The notes under the pieces: generated by a model | The model's input: only the letters and a program-made list of their open reading frames with translations | The model's database searches: none | What the model was told of the DNA's origin: nothing | Program-made: the position numbers and the translations under genes | Shown here: piece by piece, positions 24,280 through 36,111 of the stretch | Position numbering within the stretch: position 1 is the first letter of the stretch | Layout: the number at the start of each line of letters is the position of its first letter | Assembly (NCBI RefSeq): GCF_000275845.1 | Contig: NW_006766920.1 | Span: forward strand, 1-64,000 | Length of the DNA stretch: 64,000 bases | Reading direction: 5' to 3' | DNA from: Dichomitus squalens LYAD-421 SS1 | Taxonomy: Eukaryota; Basidiomycota; Agaricomycetes; Polyporales; Polyporaceae

Positions 24280-24850
24280 CCAATAGTCGCATTGTTCATG
24301 GATTGAGGTGAGCACAGCTCTGCGTGTAGCCGTATACATAAGGTCACTAAGCACTGATAGAGCAGTGATATTGAGTTGCAACCGAGGGCGGTACGCGACT
24401 GTGCCGAAGGCTTGGACGCGTCGGAGAAGACGACGGGGCTGTGCTAGACCGCTCGTGCAGGCGCTCGATCGCGGGCAATAGAGGCGCGACGCTCCGGTCG
24501 TCGTTTGTAACGCTTTTTTTGTTAGCTCTGAGGTGTCTCTGCCTCCTTTTGCTGAGTTATCACGAATGCATAGCTACAGCACGCAGTGCGGCTCAAGAGG
24601 GATGTGGATAGTATTATGCCCGCATTCGCCCAAGCACACCGACATCCGTTTGTCGGGACCGGCATCATGAATTTTAAACACGGGCAGCAACTGCCGCGCG
24701 CGCATCGTCATCCATTCCCCGTCGCAGCAAAGTTCTGCATGGCGTCTCTATTCCGTCCAGCGCGCACTATATGAACGCGTCGGTGAACAGCAATGTCCAT
24801 CGCGCCTTCCCCACTTTCTCTTTCTTTAATATCTTCCTTCGTCCTCCTTA
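24280..24850. promoter_or_regulatory. upstream region of the GMC oxidoreductase
   Basis: 571 bases between the inverted-repeat element and the GMC gene. A TATA-like CTATATGA lies at about 24,768, some 80 bases before the start codon, followed by a pyrimidine-rich leader. The neighbouring element could supply regulatory sequence; that is speculation. Confidence 0.4.
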
Positions 24851-27307
24851 ATGACTTCACGGTCCTTCACGGCGCTCGCGGTGGGCGCATTGGCCCTCTT
24901 CGCGGGACCTGTCCTTGCAAACCCTTCATCATACAACCTGCACGCGAAACTGCAGAAGCGCTCGAGCGGAGTAACGGCCAACACCAACGGTGTGGCCGCG
25001 CAGACCTACGACTACATTGTTGTTGGCGCTGGTCTCACAGGGGTCACTGTGGCGGCACGCCTCGCGGAGAACTCATCAGTTTCAGTTCTCGTTATCGAGG
25101 CGGGCGGCGACAACAGGACGAATTCCCAAGTTTACGATATCTACCAGTACAGCGATGCATTCAACGGACCTATGGACTGGGCATGGCCGTCCGACGCCGG
25201 AAAAGTGATTCATGGGTGAGTCGCGTCAGTCGTGGCTCCTTTGCACGTCTGAACCGCGATGGGGTAGCGGCAAGACTCTTGGTGGTAGTACCTCCATCAA
25301 CGGAGGCGCGTGGACTCGCGGACTGAATGCGCAGTACGACGCGATCTCCAGCCTGCTCGAGGACTCTGAGCAGTCCGTCGGATGGAACTGGGAGAGCCTT
25401 TTCGATTACATGAAGAAGGTACGTCCGAACCAGTGCGCTTGCCTGGCTCGCCCCAACCTCACACAGAGCGCTGTGAACTCAACGTTGACATTGGACGCGT
25501 AGGCCGAGACGTTCTCTGCGCCCAATGCCCAGCAGCAGGCCAAGGGTGCACAGTCCATCGCATCCTACCATGGCACGTCTGGTCCTGTTCAGGTCACATT
25601 CCCCGATGAGATGTACGGCGGTCCGCAGATGAAGGCCTTTGTTGACACGATGGTGAATGTTACCGGCATCAAGCATTACAAGGACCTGAACGGCGGTACG
25701 CCGAACTGTGTCTCGTATACTCCCTTGGTGCGTTGACCTCTCAGTCTCAATATGTAATACCTGATCAGACTAATATCTTTATATGCAATGCAGAGTTTGG
25801 ACTGGCACAGAGACGACCACCGCTCATCCTCCATTGAGGCGTACTATACCCCGGTCGAGGATCTACGCGCCGGCTGGACGCTTCTAATTGAACACCAGGT
25901 TCGTTGTGCGGTACTCGCTCTTCCCAGCTGCGCAGCTCTTCTAACTAGATTTCCCTATTCTAGGTCACCAAGATTCTCTTCCAGAACAGCACTAGCGCTC
26001 CTCACGTCGCCACCGGCGTTGAGTTCGGCAAGGCTGATGGTACTGGAAGCAGACAAGTTGCTCACGCGCGTAAGGAGGTCATCCTGGCTGCCGGTGCTAT
26101 CAACGTAGGCTAGATACGTTCTACCGGATTCTGTCTTGGAAGCTAATGGACATCTTGCGCCTTCTCAGACCCCGGCTTTGCTGCAGCTCTCCGGCATCGG
26201 CGACTCCGGCCTTCTCAGCGCCCTTGGGATCCCCACGATAGTCGACCTCAAGACTGTTGGAAGAAATCTCCAGGAACAGACGATGAACTCGCTCGGCGCG
26301 AACGGCAACGGCTTTGATACGGGAGGCCATGGCCCGACCGATGCGATCGCGTACCCTAACATATACCAGCTCTTTGGGTCAAACGCGGGAGCGTCGGTCC
26401 AGAAGATCCAGTCGTCGTTGAACGCGTGGGCACAATCGCAGTCTCACAATGCCTTCTCTACCTCTGCACTGGAGACCATCTACAACATCCAGGCCGGGCT
26501 CATCATTGATAACAATGGTTAGTGTTGAGCAGACGTGCTGTGACAAGACGCCAACTGACTTAGATCCGTTACCCTTCTAGCTCCAGTCGTTGAGATGTTC
26601 TTCGACAGTGGTTACCCTGAGTATGTCATATGATCCAAACCTTTCTGGTGTGGCTTAGGCACGAGCAGTCAATATTCACATTCGCGCCCACAGTGACCTT
26701 GGGATCGACATGTGGCAACTTCTGCCTTTCTCCCGCGGCAATGTTACCATCAAGGTTCGTACCTGATTTGTCTCTTCAACTGCTCAATCCGGGAGTGGCT
26801 GCCAAGCCCCTTGCTCCGCCAAAGCAAGGAAGCTGACATGTTCGACGTGTGCAGTCCGCCAATCCGTTCCAGAAGCCCGCCGTCAGCGTGAACTATTTCA
26901 GCGTCGACTGGGACCTCGACGTCCAGATCGCGGGCGCCCGTCTCTCGCGCAAGATCCTCGCCACCCCGCCCCTCGCCAACCTCCGCTCCGCCAAGGGCGA
27001 GACGCACCCAGGACTGAAGACGGTCCCCGACAACGGCGACGGCGGCTCGGACGCAGACTGGAAGAAGTGGATCGTCCAGGACGGCACGGGCGGCGGCTTT
27101 TCTGCGGTCTCGCACCCGATCGGCACGGCGGCGATGATGAAGCGCAGCCTCGGCGGGGTCGTCGACGCCCAGCTGAGGGTGTACGACACCGCCAACGTGC
27201 GCGTCGTGGACGCGTCGATCCTCCCGTTCCAGATCAGCGCGCACCTCTCGAGCACGCTTTACGGCGTTGCGGAGAAGGCGGCGGACCTCATCAAGGCTGC
27301 CCAATGA
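24851..27307 (+). CDS. secreted GMC oxidoreductase, glucose-oxidase-like (AA3)
   Basis: FAD enzyme that oxidises an alcohol or sugar and passes electrons to oxygen, giving H2O2. Signal peptide MTSRSFTALAVGALALFAGP then VLANPSS. ADP-binding fold YDYIVVGAGLTGVTVAARL with the LTG variant typical of glucose oxidase rather than the SAG of aryl-alcohol oxidase, and VIEAGG. Then GKTLGGSTSINGGAWTRG (GMC signature 1), TPALLQLSGIG (signature 2), and a C-terminal domain with both catalytic histidines: SHPIGTAAM (about 27.11 kb) and SAHLSSTLY (about 27.24 kb). Ends DLIKAAQ, TGA at 27,305-27,307. About eight introns. The overall pattern resembles fungal glucose oxidases, but substrate assignment by eye is uncertain. 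Such enzymes feed peroxide to lignin-degrading peroxidases in white-rot fungi. Confidence 0.93.
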
Positions 27308-29741
27308 ACGACCGACGCGGCACTCTGACTTCTACGCTCGATATGTCTGCTTACGCCTGGGAGGGTTATCCCGCACTTGCGCTGCTACCTTTGATGCGGA
27401 AATAGCTGACTTATGATTTTGAGCACCTCCCATTGGACTACCTTGCGGCTTCTAACTTATTGACACTGTGAACTCGGACTATTTACGCCCTGTCTCACCA
27501 TTCGTTGATGCTGATCGCTCGATCGCTGAACTATTATATCGACATGTGCTGTAATAGTAGATTGTCGAAGGTATGTACCTTATACTATATAGTACAAGCA
27601 GTCTCTGGCTCTACGCAGATGACAAGCCGTAGTGTGCAAATACGTTGACGTCCGCCCGGCCGAAGGTGAGACATACGGAACGCCGCGCACTGAGCCTCCC
27701 GTTCTCTCCAAAGGCGGCACGGGTTGATGGCTTCATCAAGCTAGCTCGTTCTTGCTGACGGTCACGGCTGGAAACGTACCGTCTCCGTAGCTCCTATACT
27801 TCATCAGGTTCTGAAATGGGCTGGCTATTAGAAGAAGGCAAGGATGTTGGGCTCGAGCGAGGCTCTGTGCTTCCTACCCTGAGTCACTTGAACAATATGT
27901 CTAATTGTTACCAGGTCATGAGCCGGTCTGTAAGCGGTAATATGTGGGCGTTGCCTGCGGTGTGAGCGATGGGCAGCATTTAGAGAGGGACTGCACAGAC
28001 AACAGGCGAAACATGCGTAGGCAGCATATTTGGACAGTCAGGCAAATGGCAGACGAGAGGCTCGCCTCAAGCGAACCATTTCCGAGTGTGTAGGTACCCC
28101 GACCATGCTGTCCGACATGCTGCACTTGGTGTCTGGCATGTCCTGACTCGACCGAGGGTTTGAGGGCGACGAGTATCACCGCTGAGTACGGTATGTGACA
28201 GCCTAATGAATGCCATATACGACAAATCTGCACTATTGGCAGGTACGATCCACGCCTCGCGACACTAGTACTGCCTTCCCAAGGCAAGGAAAGTATAGCA
28301 GTGGGCTGTGATAGTTCACGAAGTGGAGGTTTCCCCGTACGGGCCACACATCGGTTGCGGTATCTGAGCAGGAGCCGAGGAAGAGAGAATCGCCCGAGAA
28401 CGCCAGTACCTTGCCATTCCAGGCTCCACAGACTAACACTCCCGATCGTCACGTCGTGAAGGTGCGTGTGAGTCGCGGGTGTGTTCCGGAATTGCGCGAG
28501 GAAGACGATGCATATAAAACACGGAGATAGGATGGGCAGTGCGACTCGTCCTCTTCCACCTCCTCTCATGCCCACCCGTCGGTTTCTCTTGACACCCAGA
28601 CCTGATGCGCGGTATGCTCCTTTATGCGCCAAAATATCTTCGCAGAGTGAGCAATCCCAGCATGCGTGCAGGTGAGTCTCTTCGTCGATGCTGCAGAACG
28701 AAAAGGTGAGTATATGCGTAATGTATACCTCTGAAAACTAAGTTATGCGAACGACAGGAGTCCGCTCCTCGTGAGCGATCCTAGGATGAAGACGTCGGTA
28801 ATCGTCTCAGGCCTCAGGCCTCAGATACGCACCACCTCGACATGGTGTCATGTTGCGTGGGGGCACAGGACAAGGTGAGTGTATGCGCCAGCCGACAAGC
28901 ACTCCGTGAAGACCGGCACGCCGTGACTTGCAGCCACAATCGCGTTGCTTGTCAATGCTTGTACAGGCGCCAATTATGACGTCAGCGAACAAGGTCGGTG
29001 CTGGTCTCCGTTGCCCGTCACTTGATTTGCTTGTTTGCGCTTCGCTCCGTCTTGGCTTGCACTCACACTGCACTACGCTCGGGCAACTTGGAATATCGGA
29101 GTCCGCTACACCGCTTTGAAGGTCAAGGGACTGTCCTATACCCCTGTGTCTCCTTCAGGCCGCTCGTGATCCGCACTACGGCAGAGACACATGCTCAGTC
29201 TGTGGTGTCGAATCTATGCCTGTTGTTGCTACGAGCTGACCCTCCCGATCTCTGTGGCGATATTCATTCTCAGTCTATCCGGTCTCCTTCTTTGTCCGAC
29301 ATCCGGCTAGCACCTATCCCCGGCTGGCTTGCGACTCACAGAGTTCAACGAACGCGGTGCTAAAGTTACTTCTCTGCTTCCCAAGCGGCGATTAGGGGAA
29401 ACGCTCTGATGTCCACTTGAGGCTTTCTTAGGACATGCTTGCACGTCTCGCAGCTCGTCAGCGGCTTTCGTTCCTTCGTTGTTCTCACCTAGTTGGTGCC
29501 AGCAACTAGGAACCGACTCATTAGGTAAGGTCAGACTTACTTTTTCGATCGCGACACATGTGATGAACAGACGGACGGCGTAGGAACCGCGCATGGGAAG
29601 AGAGGCGTCATTTGACCACCTTGGACGGAACGGGACTCGGCTTCGGGACTCCCTACTTGCGTTCTCTGGGACGTCTACTCTCCCACTGCATATAAGGTCT
29701 CGAAAGAGGGGCCGAATCTCCTCGTTTATCCTCCTTTCACC
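27308..29741. other. 2.4-kb interval without a supported gene
   Basis: Lies between the GMC gene and the FAD monooxygenase. A minus-strand frame of about 238 codons (27,916-28,632) lacks an ATG at its 5' end and family resemblance; its length is near what chance gives in this amount of sequence. A TATA-like ATATAAAA occurs at about 28,511 without a gene behind it. Confidence 0.5.
29691..29697 (+). promoter_or_regulatory. TATA-like box of the FAD monooxygenase gene
   Basis: TATAAGG about 50 bases before the start codon at 29,742. No other ATG lies between the two. Confidence 0.5.
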
Positions 29742-32245
29742 ATGGCCGCTGAGAACCCCTCTGTGATCTTGCCTACTCTCGAACGCCTCGGCGTGCAGAC
29801 CGTGCCAGCCGATGTCGACGCGAGGAAAATTGCGCAGCTCTGGCTTGACTCGTTCGCGAAGTCTGCTGAATCTGGTGATATCGATGGCATCTTGTCGCTC
29901 TTCTCGTCCGACGCTTGGTGGCGCGACATGCTCGCCTTGACCTGGGCATTCCGCACTTTCCACACCGCGCCCAATATCCGCAAGTTCCTCGAGGACAGGC
30001 TCTCCTTGAACGCTCCTACCAACTTCAAGCTCACCAACGTCAAGTTTGAGAACCCGTACCCCGATCTTGCCTGGATCCTCGGCCAGTTCACCTTCCAGAC
30101 GAAGGTGGGTCAGTGCAGCGGAATCTTCCGCCTGATCCCGACCGCCAAAGGCGGTTGGATCGGGTTCACGTTCTACACGAACCTCGAGGACCTCAAGGAT
30201 TTCCCGGAGAAGATCGGCGCTCTCAGGAACCATCTTCCCAACCACGGCAAGTGGCTCGCGCAGCGTGAGCGCGAGCGCGAGTTCGTTGATGGCGATCCTA
30301 CGGTTCTCATTGTCGGCGGCGGGCAGAGCGGACTCGATGTCGCAGCGCGCTTGAAAATGTTGGACATCCCGACCCTGGTCGTAGAGAAGCACAAGCGGAT
30401 CGGTGATCAGTGGAGATACCGGTACCAGGCTCTGTGTTTGCATGATCCTGTTTGTGAGTACGCGCGTTGGTTCGTATGCCATGGCGCTTATCGGACGTCT
30501 CTTCGTGTCTTTTAGGGTACGACCACCTCCCGTACATCCCGTGAGTGACCCTTGTACCTTCCGCATGCGTTGCATTTCTCCGTTGTTGACCCCTCGAGGC
30601 AGCTTCCCTGCTTCATGGCCAGTCTACACTCCTGCGCACAAGCTCGCGAACTGGCTGGAAGCTTATGCAGACGCCCTCGAGCTGAACGTGTGGACATCCT
30701 CAGTCGTGACCAAGGCCACGCAGGACGCCAATAATGAGTGGGACGTCACTGTCCAGCGCGCTGACGGCTCGACGCGCGTGCTACACGTCCACCACGTCGT
30801 ATCCGCGATTGGCCTCGGCGGGAACAACCCGTTTTTCCCCGATATCGAGGGGCGGGAGGAGTACCAGGGTCAGGTGCTGCACTCAACGCAGCACAACTCG
30901 GCTCGGGATCATCTGGGGAAGAAGGTCTTGATTGTTGGGGCTGCTACATCTGGTGCGTATCTTGCTTATCACAAACTAGTACGAGGGACTGAGAGGTTTG
31001 GACAGCGCATGATCTTGCGGCGGATTACGCGGAGCACGGTGTAGGCGAGTCGCAAGCCACGTGTTGTTCTCACCGCCGTTCTTTCCTTGCTGACGCTTTG
31101 CGCGCGGGGTAGATGTCACGATGTACCAGCGCGATAGCACCTACATTATGACCACTCAGCACGGTATGCCGGAAATGCTCGGTCGTACGTATCCGTCCTG
31201 CGGTTCCTTCCCCTCTCTTTCTAACGCGTCGGGCCGTTCGTGCTTTTGTAGACCTCTGGTGGGAAGGCAAGTGGCCGGCGGACGTCGCGGACCGTATTGA
31301 CGCATCGATGCCGACCTGGATCACCGAGGAGATCTCGAAGCGGCACACCGCTGCCACCGCAGAGGCCGATAAGTAGGTTCCTCCCTCAGTGCGTGATGTC
31401 AGACTTGCGGTACTCACCGATTGTCATGCAGGGAGCTCCTCGACAACTTGCACAAGGTCGGCTTCCGCACGCATCTGGGCCCTAACGGCTCTGGCTTCTT
31501 GGCCATGACCAGGAGACGTGGGGGCGGGTACTACCTCGGTCCGTAGCGATCCCGACTTGTGTTAACGTACATTCCTGCCTGGCATGAGTACTGACGCCCA
31601 GGGTTGGCATCAGACGTGGGCGCGTCCCAGATGGTGATCGACGGCAAGATAAAGCTGAAGAACGACAGCCGCATCAAGAAGTTCACCAAGACCGGGTTCG
31701 AGTTCGAGGATGGGAGCAAGGTCGACGCAGACGTCGTGATGTTCGCTACTGGGTATGTTCCTCCTGCGCTGCTCTCTTTCTTGTACTGTCATCTCCACTG
31801 CGCGTCTGCCCTTCTCTTGTTTACCTCATCATGCTCCGCTCTTCCCACCCTCGCCCCGTCACCTCCTATCATTGCTACTCCCTTGCATCTTGCTGTACTC
31901 ACCGACGCTATGTCATCGCGCAGCTTCGACTCGCCGATCGTGACGATCAAGAATATCTTCGGGGAGGACACCGCGTCTCGCGTGAAGCCGATTTGGGGCC
32001 TTGACGAGGAGGGCGAGCTCAAGAACGTCTGGCGGGACTCGGGCGTGCCCAACTTCTGGTTCATGATGGGCAACCTGATGTGGTGCCGGTTCCACTCGAA
32101 GCACGTCGCGCTGCGTGAGTGTCCATTCAATCCTCGATCTCTCATAACAGCATGCTGATTGCTATCGCTTGGCGCGATTGTAGAGATCAAGGCCATCGAG
32201 GAGGGTATACTTCCCGGCAGCGGCAGCGAGTTCCGCTACCAATGA
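29742..32245 (+). CDS. FAD-dependent monooxygenase with NTF2-like N-terminal domain
   Basis: Class B flavin monooxygenase, related to flavin-containing/YUCCA-type enzymes, that would hydroxylate or N/S-oxidise a small molecule with NADPH and O2. Residues about 20-150 (IAQLWLDSFAKSAESGDIDG, FSSDAWWRDML) look like a SnoaL/NTF2-like alpha+beta domain. The FAD Rossmann motif is VLIVGGGQSGLDVAARL. The second nucleotide-binding motif VLIVGAATSAHDLAADY is completed over an intron near 30,953-31,009. PSWPVYTP-like FPASWPVYTP and FATG (about 31.74 kb) are typical family motifs. Ends GSGSEFRYQ with TGA at 32,243-32,245. Roughly 600 residues in about ten exons. The two-domain arrangement is common in fungi; the substrate is unknown. 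Confidence 0.92.
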
Positions 32246-32443
32246 TGCTCCGGGCGCAAAGAGCCACGGTGGGGCCGCTTTAGAGACGATGAATAGAGTC
32301 GCCCGTGAAGGAGCTTTACGCGAACAGTACAATAGTTCAGTCAAGGGGAACGTAAGAAACAGATCAAAGATAGAAGTTCAGGTATATTGCCGTATTGTAC
32401 AATTACAGTCGATTTAAATCATATGCGCTAGGGGCGACTTCGT

Positions 32444-33334
32444 CTAGTCGGATGCTTGACCCTCCGTCGTGAAACAGTGATGAGCGTCGAAGCCAACTGC
32501 GAGCAGTTCATTCTCTGATCTATTTGGCTTACTCGCGCTTTGCTGTTGCAGATAGGCATATGTGCGGTGAAAATTATACAAGTGGATCGGGTACGAGAGT
32601 AGAAGCCGTGGGCTGGGACATTGGCCGATAACTCCTGGGAACATAGCATGACCTTCTTGTGGCCTTGCCAGCATCCTGGAGACCACCAAGTACGTCCCCT
32701 GGCTAGGCCAATCCCGAGGCCAACAGGTTACAGAGATACGTCTTGGCAGGGCTGAGCGGCACTGTACTATGACGACCCAGGAACTTGAAGGACGACTCCG
32801 GGATCGGGACTTCGCTCGAGCTGGGAGCAACGCCACGTCTGTGCAGCTGTATGCGACGCCGACGCCGACGACAAGATACTGAGACGGTCGGTGCTTGACA
32901 ATGTCGGTGCTATTGGATGTGAGTCCATATTGTCCCCGTTCATCGTCCTTGGCAGTAGCCTGCATAACAGTTGCAACTGTCCGTTTCCGAGTCCGCATCC
33001 AAAGGTTTGATGACCTCCGCGATGTCGTAGCTGATCGAACCAGTAAAAGCTTGCATGTCCATCCGCCAAGCATGACAAACATTGTCTCCTCGAACACCTC
33101 GCATGCCATCCATCTAATCTTGGTGGATGGCTTCGCGCGCGGGCATCGTGTGTTTTGAGCGCTGAGCGCTAAGCATTCGCCTCCAGTGCGTGGCGGCGAT
33201 GGCGCAGGGCTAACAGTATGACCAGTATCCGCCCGCATCCTGTCGCGCGGTGCAGTGAGGATTAGAAGAAGCCGAGGTGGGAGATTAAACTGACCCATCG
33301 CGAGTAGGAGAACACTGGGCCAAGTACTAAGCAC
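32444..33334 (-). CDS. hypothetical long open frame, uncertain
   Basis: Roughly 284-296 codons uninterrupted, which is longer than expected by chance here, but the translation (GQFNLPPRLLLILTAPRDR; SRSRSRPSSSWVVIVQ) shows no domain, no signal peptide and no paralog in the window. It may be a lineage-specific gene, the antisense of a decayed gene, or chance. There is no good upstream ATG beyond the internal one. Confidence 0.2.
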   Translation of the reverse strand: MLSTWPSVLLLAMGQFNLPPRLLLILTAPRDRMRADTGHTVSPAPSPPRTGGECLALSAQNTRCPRAKPSTKIRWMACEVFEETMFVMLGGWTCKLLLVRSATTSRRSSNLWMRTRKRTVATVMQATAKDDERGQYGLTSNSTDIVKHRPSQYLVVGVGVAYSCTDVALLPARAKSRSRSRPSSSWVVIVQCRSALPRRISVTCWPRDWPSQGTYLVVSRMLARPQEGHAMFPGVIGQCPSPRLLLSYPIHLYNFHRTYAYLQQQSASKPNRSENELLAVGFDAHHCFTTEGQASD

Positions 33335-34147
33335 TGAAACTATGTAGTAGGCCGATTCTAACTGCGCGAACAGTTACGTTTGCACTCCGTTCTTGGGCCC
33401 TCGTGGGACCTTTGCGTGCAGAAGTGGATTCACTGACAGTTGATGTTTTCCACAACAAGTAGAGGATACAGCAATCTCTAGACCCGAGGTCTTGGCCCTT
33501 GGGAGAAGTCGTTCTGCAGGATCTTTCTCAGATAGACGCCCTCGCGAGGATCATCATGGACGTTGACGACCGGCGGCATTTTCTGTCATGCCTCGACTCT
33601 CTTGCGCACTGCCAACGCGAGCTCATGTTTCAAATTCCTGTATCCTCCTCTAAGTTGTTCCACGTCCGGATTATGGCCGGCCGCTATGGTGCCTGTTGCT
33701 CATCGCAGTGGAAGAGGTGATGAACAGCTGGCCAACGCTCTGGTTTACAACATGGTGTGACCACACTGATAGCGCAGAACTGTTCGTTCCCTGGTCTGTG
33801 GCGTCGCGACAAATCGATTCAAACCTAGACTACAGCGAGCAGAGCGCCTATGACATGTGTCCGTAGGTACATCTTTGATGGAGGGTTGCAAGCGATACCG
33901 CTTTATGGCAGCTCACCATGTTACTTGCAGCTCGCGAATCTCCCTTATGACTTTATGCCCTCGCGCTCTAGTGTGCCAAGAACGTCGCGACAGCCTTGAT
34001 GTCTCAGGCACATCCTAATTGCAACGATGGCTGATCAGCACCGGACTCCCCGCCTGGAGATTGCAGCTGGACGACCGGACTCTCCCACCGTTGGCATCAT
34101 ACGGCTTGCCGATGCCCGCCCCTACCGCCGCGCCCATGAGCGCAGCG

Positions 34148-34154
34148 TATATAA
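34148..34154 (+). promoter_or_regulatory. TATA-like box upstream of the second secreted-protein gene
   Basis: TATATAA about 145 bases before the start at 34,299. The spacing is a little long but compatible with a 5' leader. Confidence 0.4.
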
Positions 34155-34298
34155 CTACCAACGCTCCGAAGATGAATTCCTTACGGGTCCTGGTGATTCC
34201 CCACTTCGTTCTTCGCTCGCCCTCTCCCTCCTTTTAGGCATCTAAGCCGCCCTTCTCCTCACGATCTTTTGGTTGTATTTATCACGAGTCTTCACGCC

Positions 34299-36111
34299 AT
34301 GGTCTTCAGTCCTCTCCTTGTGGCCGCGCTTCTTCCCATTGCCGCGCAGGCGGCGAACGACTGGAGCCAGCCTTGCTTCGGCCAGTGCAACTGGGATATC
34401 AACTCGGGTAGTGGTTCTGGCACGGTCCAAATCGTGAGTGTACTCTGTCCTTTCATATATGGGAGAGGGACGCTCACCTGAGCGTGTCATGACACCCTCG
34501 CGCGTGACGAACGTAGACTGGCACGCAATCTGGTGTTTCCGATTTGACCACGGCGGCAGGATGGAGTATTCTTGACTGCGACGCAAACACCGCGGACCAG
34601 GATATTCGCTTGGTCTGCCAGAACCCTGACGCGGGCTGCGATCACGTCCACACAGACGGCGCTGCGGGTACCCTCGTTCGTCTCCCGACCTCGGTATGTG
34701 TGCATGCGCTCTTCCACTTAATTGTGTTGCTGAGATTTGGAGGATGTGAATACAGTGCGGTTCCGTGCCATTCGCCCTTGTGACACGCATGTGGACCCAT
34801 CAGGACCAGAGCATCCCCGCCAACAAGCGGGCGCTGCTGACGCGCCGCGACGGTACCACGCCGACTGTCAAGGGTATCAGTCTGTCGACTAACTTTTCGC
34901 AGGCCGATCCTTCGCAGTGAGTATTCCCCTGTCAGTCAACCTTCGAAGTCGAGTAACTGAACACACGACCACCCAGGAAGGGCAACGTTACCCTGCACCT
35001 TCAGGGATCCTCGATTCCCGGCGTCGCTACCAATTTTACGCAGCCACCTCCTGTTGACCAGCTGAACAAGCGCGGTCTGTTGTCCTGGGTCGGCAACACC
35101 CTTAAGAACATCGGTGAAATCCACAAGAACATCAGCGGCAGTAGCCCGATCAACTTTTCGAAGGATACCCCGCTCTTCGACCAGAGCATCAACTGCCCCC
35201 AGAGCGGCGCCATCCCTGCTTTCTCTGGTGAGGTCAAGGTCGACCTGAATGGCAAGGTCGACGGTACCGTAAACTACGGCGTCGCAGCCAGTGGCTCTGT
35301 TATCCCTCCCAAGCTGGACCAGTTTGGTCTCTTTGTTGGTCTTGATACGACTGTCACTGGCACGCTCAACCTCGATGCGACCCTCACGGGTACGGTTGGT
35401 ACCGGTCAGATCCCTCTATTCCAGACGGGCATACCAGGACTGGATTTCCCAGGGATCCTAAGCATCGGTCCGACTTTCTCTGTCAATGCGGAAGCAGACG
35501 CGTCCCTCGATGCGAACCTCAACATGGACGTTGACCTCGACTACACCATCTCCGGTGCCCAGCTATTCTTCCCTCCCAGCAGTGGTCCCTCTGGCGCGTT
35601 CACTCCCGGTGACTCTAAGCTCCAACTCTCCGTCTCTCCGGACGTCACTGCGAACGGCCAGGTCACTGCTCACCTCATCCCAACACTCGCGTTCGGCATC
35701 AACGCCCTCGATGGCAAGGCCAAGGCGACCATCAACCTCGACGTCGACGCACAAGCCGGCCTCGACCTTTCGCTCACCGCCTCGGGCAAAGCCTCCACCG
35801 CGACTGACGGCAGCAAATCTGCCGACAAGTCCTTCGGTGGCTGCGTCGATGTCACGTCCGGCCTCACGGTGTCCGCTGGCGCTGATGCCGACTTCTTGAG
35901 CATCTTCGACAAGAGCACGAGCGTGGACTTGTTCAAGAAGACGTTCGATCTCTTCAAGAAGTGCTTCGGTGACAGCGCTGCGCGCCGGACATACACTGGC
36001 CGGAAGGCGCGCGCCGAGCTGCTCTCCAAGAGGGCGTCCATTGCTTGCCCGAGCAGCGCTCTCGCGTCTGCTATTTCGGTTGCGGATGAGACCGTCACTG
36101 GTTCGAGGTGA
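34299..36111 (+). CDS. secreted beta-rich protein, paralog of the gene at 18.1 kb
   Basis: Unknown function. The start at 34,299 (GCCATGG context) gives signal peptide MVFSPLLVAALLPIAAQA then ANDWSQPCFGQCNWD. Exon 1 ends in phase 0 at GTVQI and resumes TGTQSGVSDL. Conserved cysteines fall in PCFGQC, ILDCD, LVCQNPDAGC, CGSVPF, NCPQSG and GGCVDV. A dibasic NKRG near the middle could be a processing site. The remainder (SGEVKVDLNGKVDGTVNYGV; ITLAF-like PTLAFGI) is a repeating alternation of Thr/Gly/Val with Asp, suggesting a beta-sheet lipid- or polymer-binding fold. TGA at 36,109-36,111; an alternative splice at that point (donor GTGAGC, acceptor TTCTAG) would end the protein at 36,177. All frames are intact, unlike the less certain copy at 18.1 kb. 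Confidence 0.87.

Larger units (their letters stand above)
32246..34298. other. 2.05-kb interval, one long open frame of doubtful status
   Basis: Between the FAD monooxygenase and the second secreted-protein gene. A minus-strand open frame at 32,444-33,334 runs nearly 300 codons (first ATG about 12 codons in) without recognised domains and with Ser/Arg/Thr-rich composition. A short plus-strand frame at 33,499-33,720 also has no known relatives. TATATAA at 34,148-34,154 is a candidate core promoter for the gene at 34,299. Confidence 0.4.

Noticed and set aside
27916..28632. 238-codon minus-strand ORF
   Set aside because: Begins without ATG, has no recognisable domain, and its length is near chance expectation.
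29307..30575. 422-codon minus-strand ORF
   Set aside because: It overlaps the first exons of the FAD monooxygenase antisense. The plus-strand frame has domains, TATA box and splice continuity, so this is a shadow frame.
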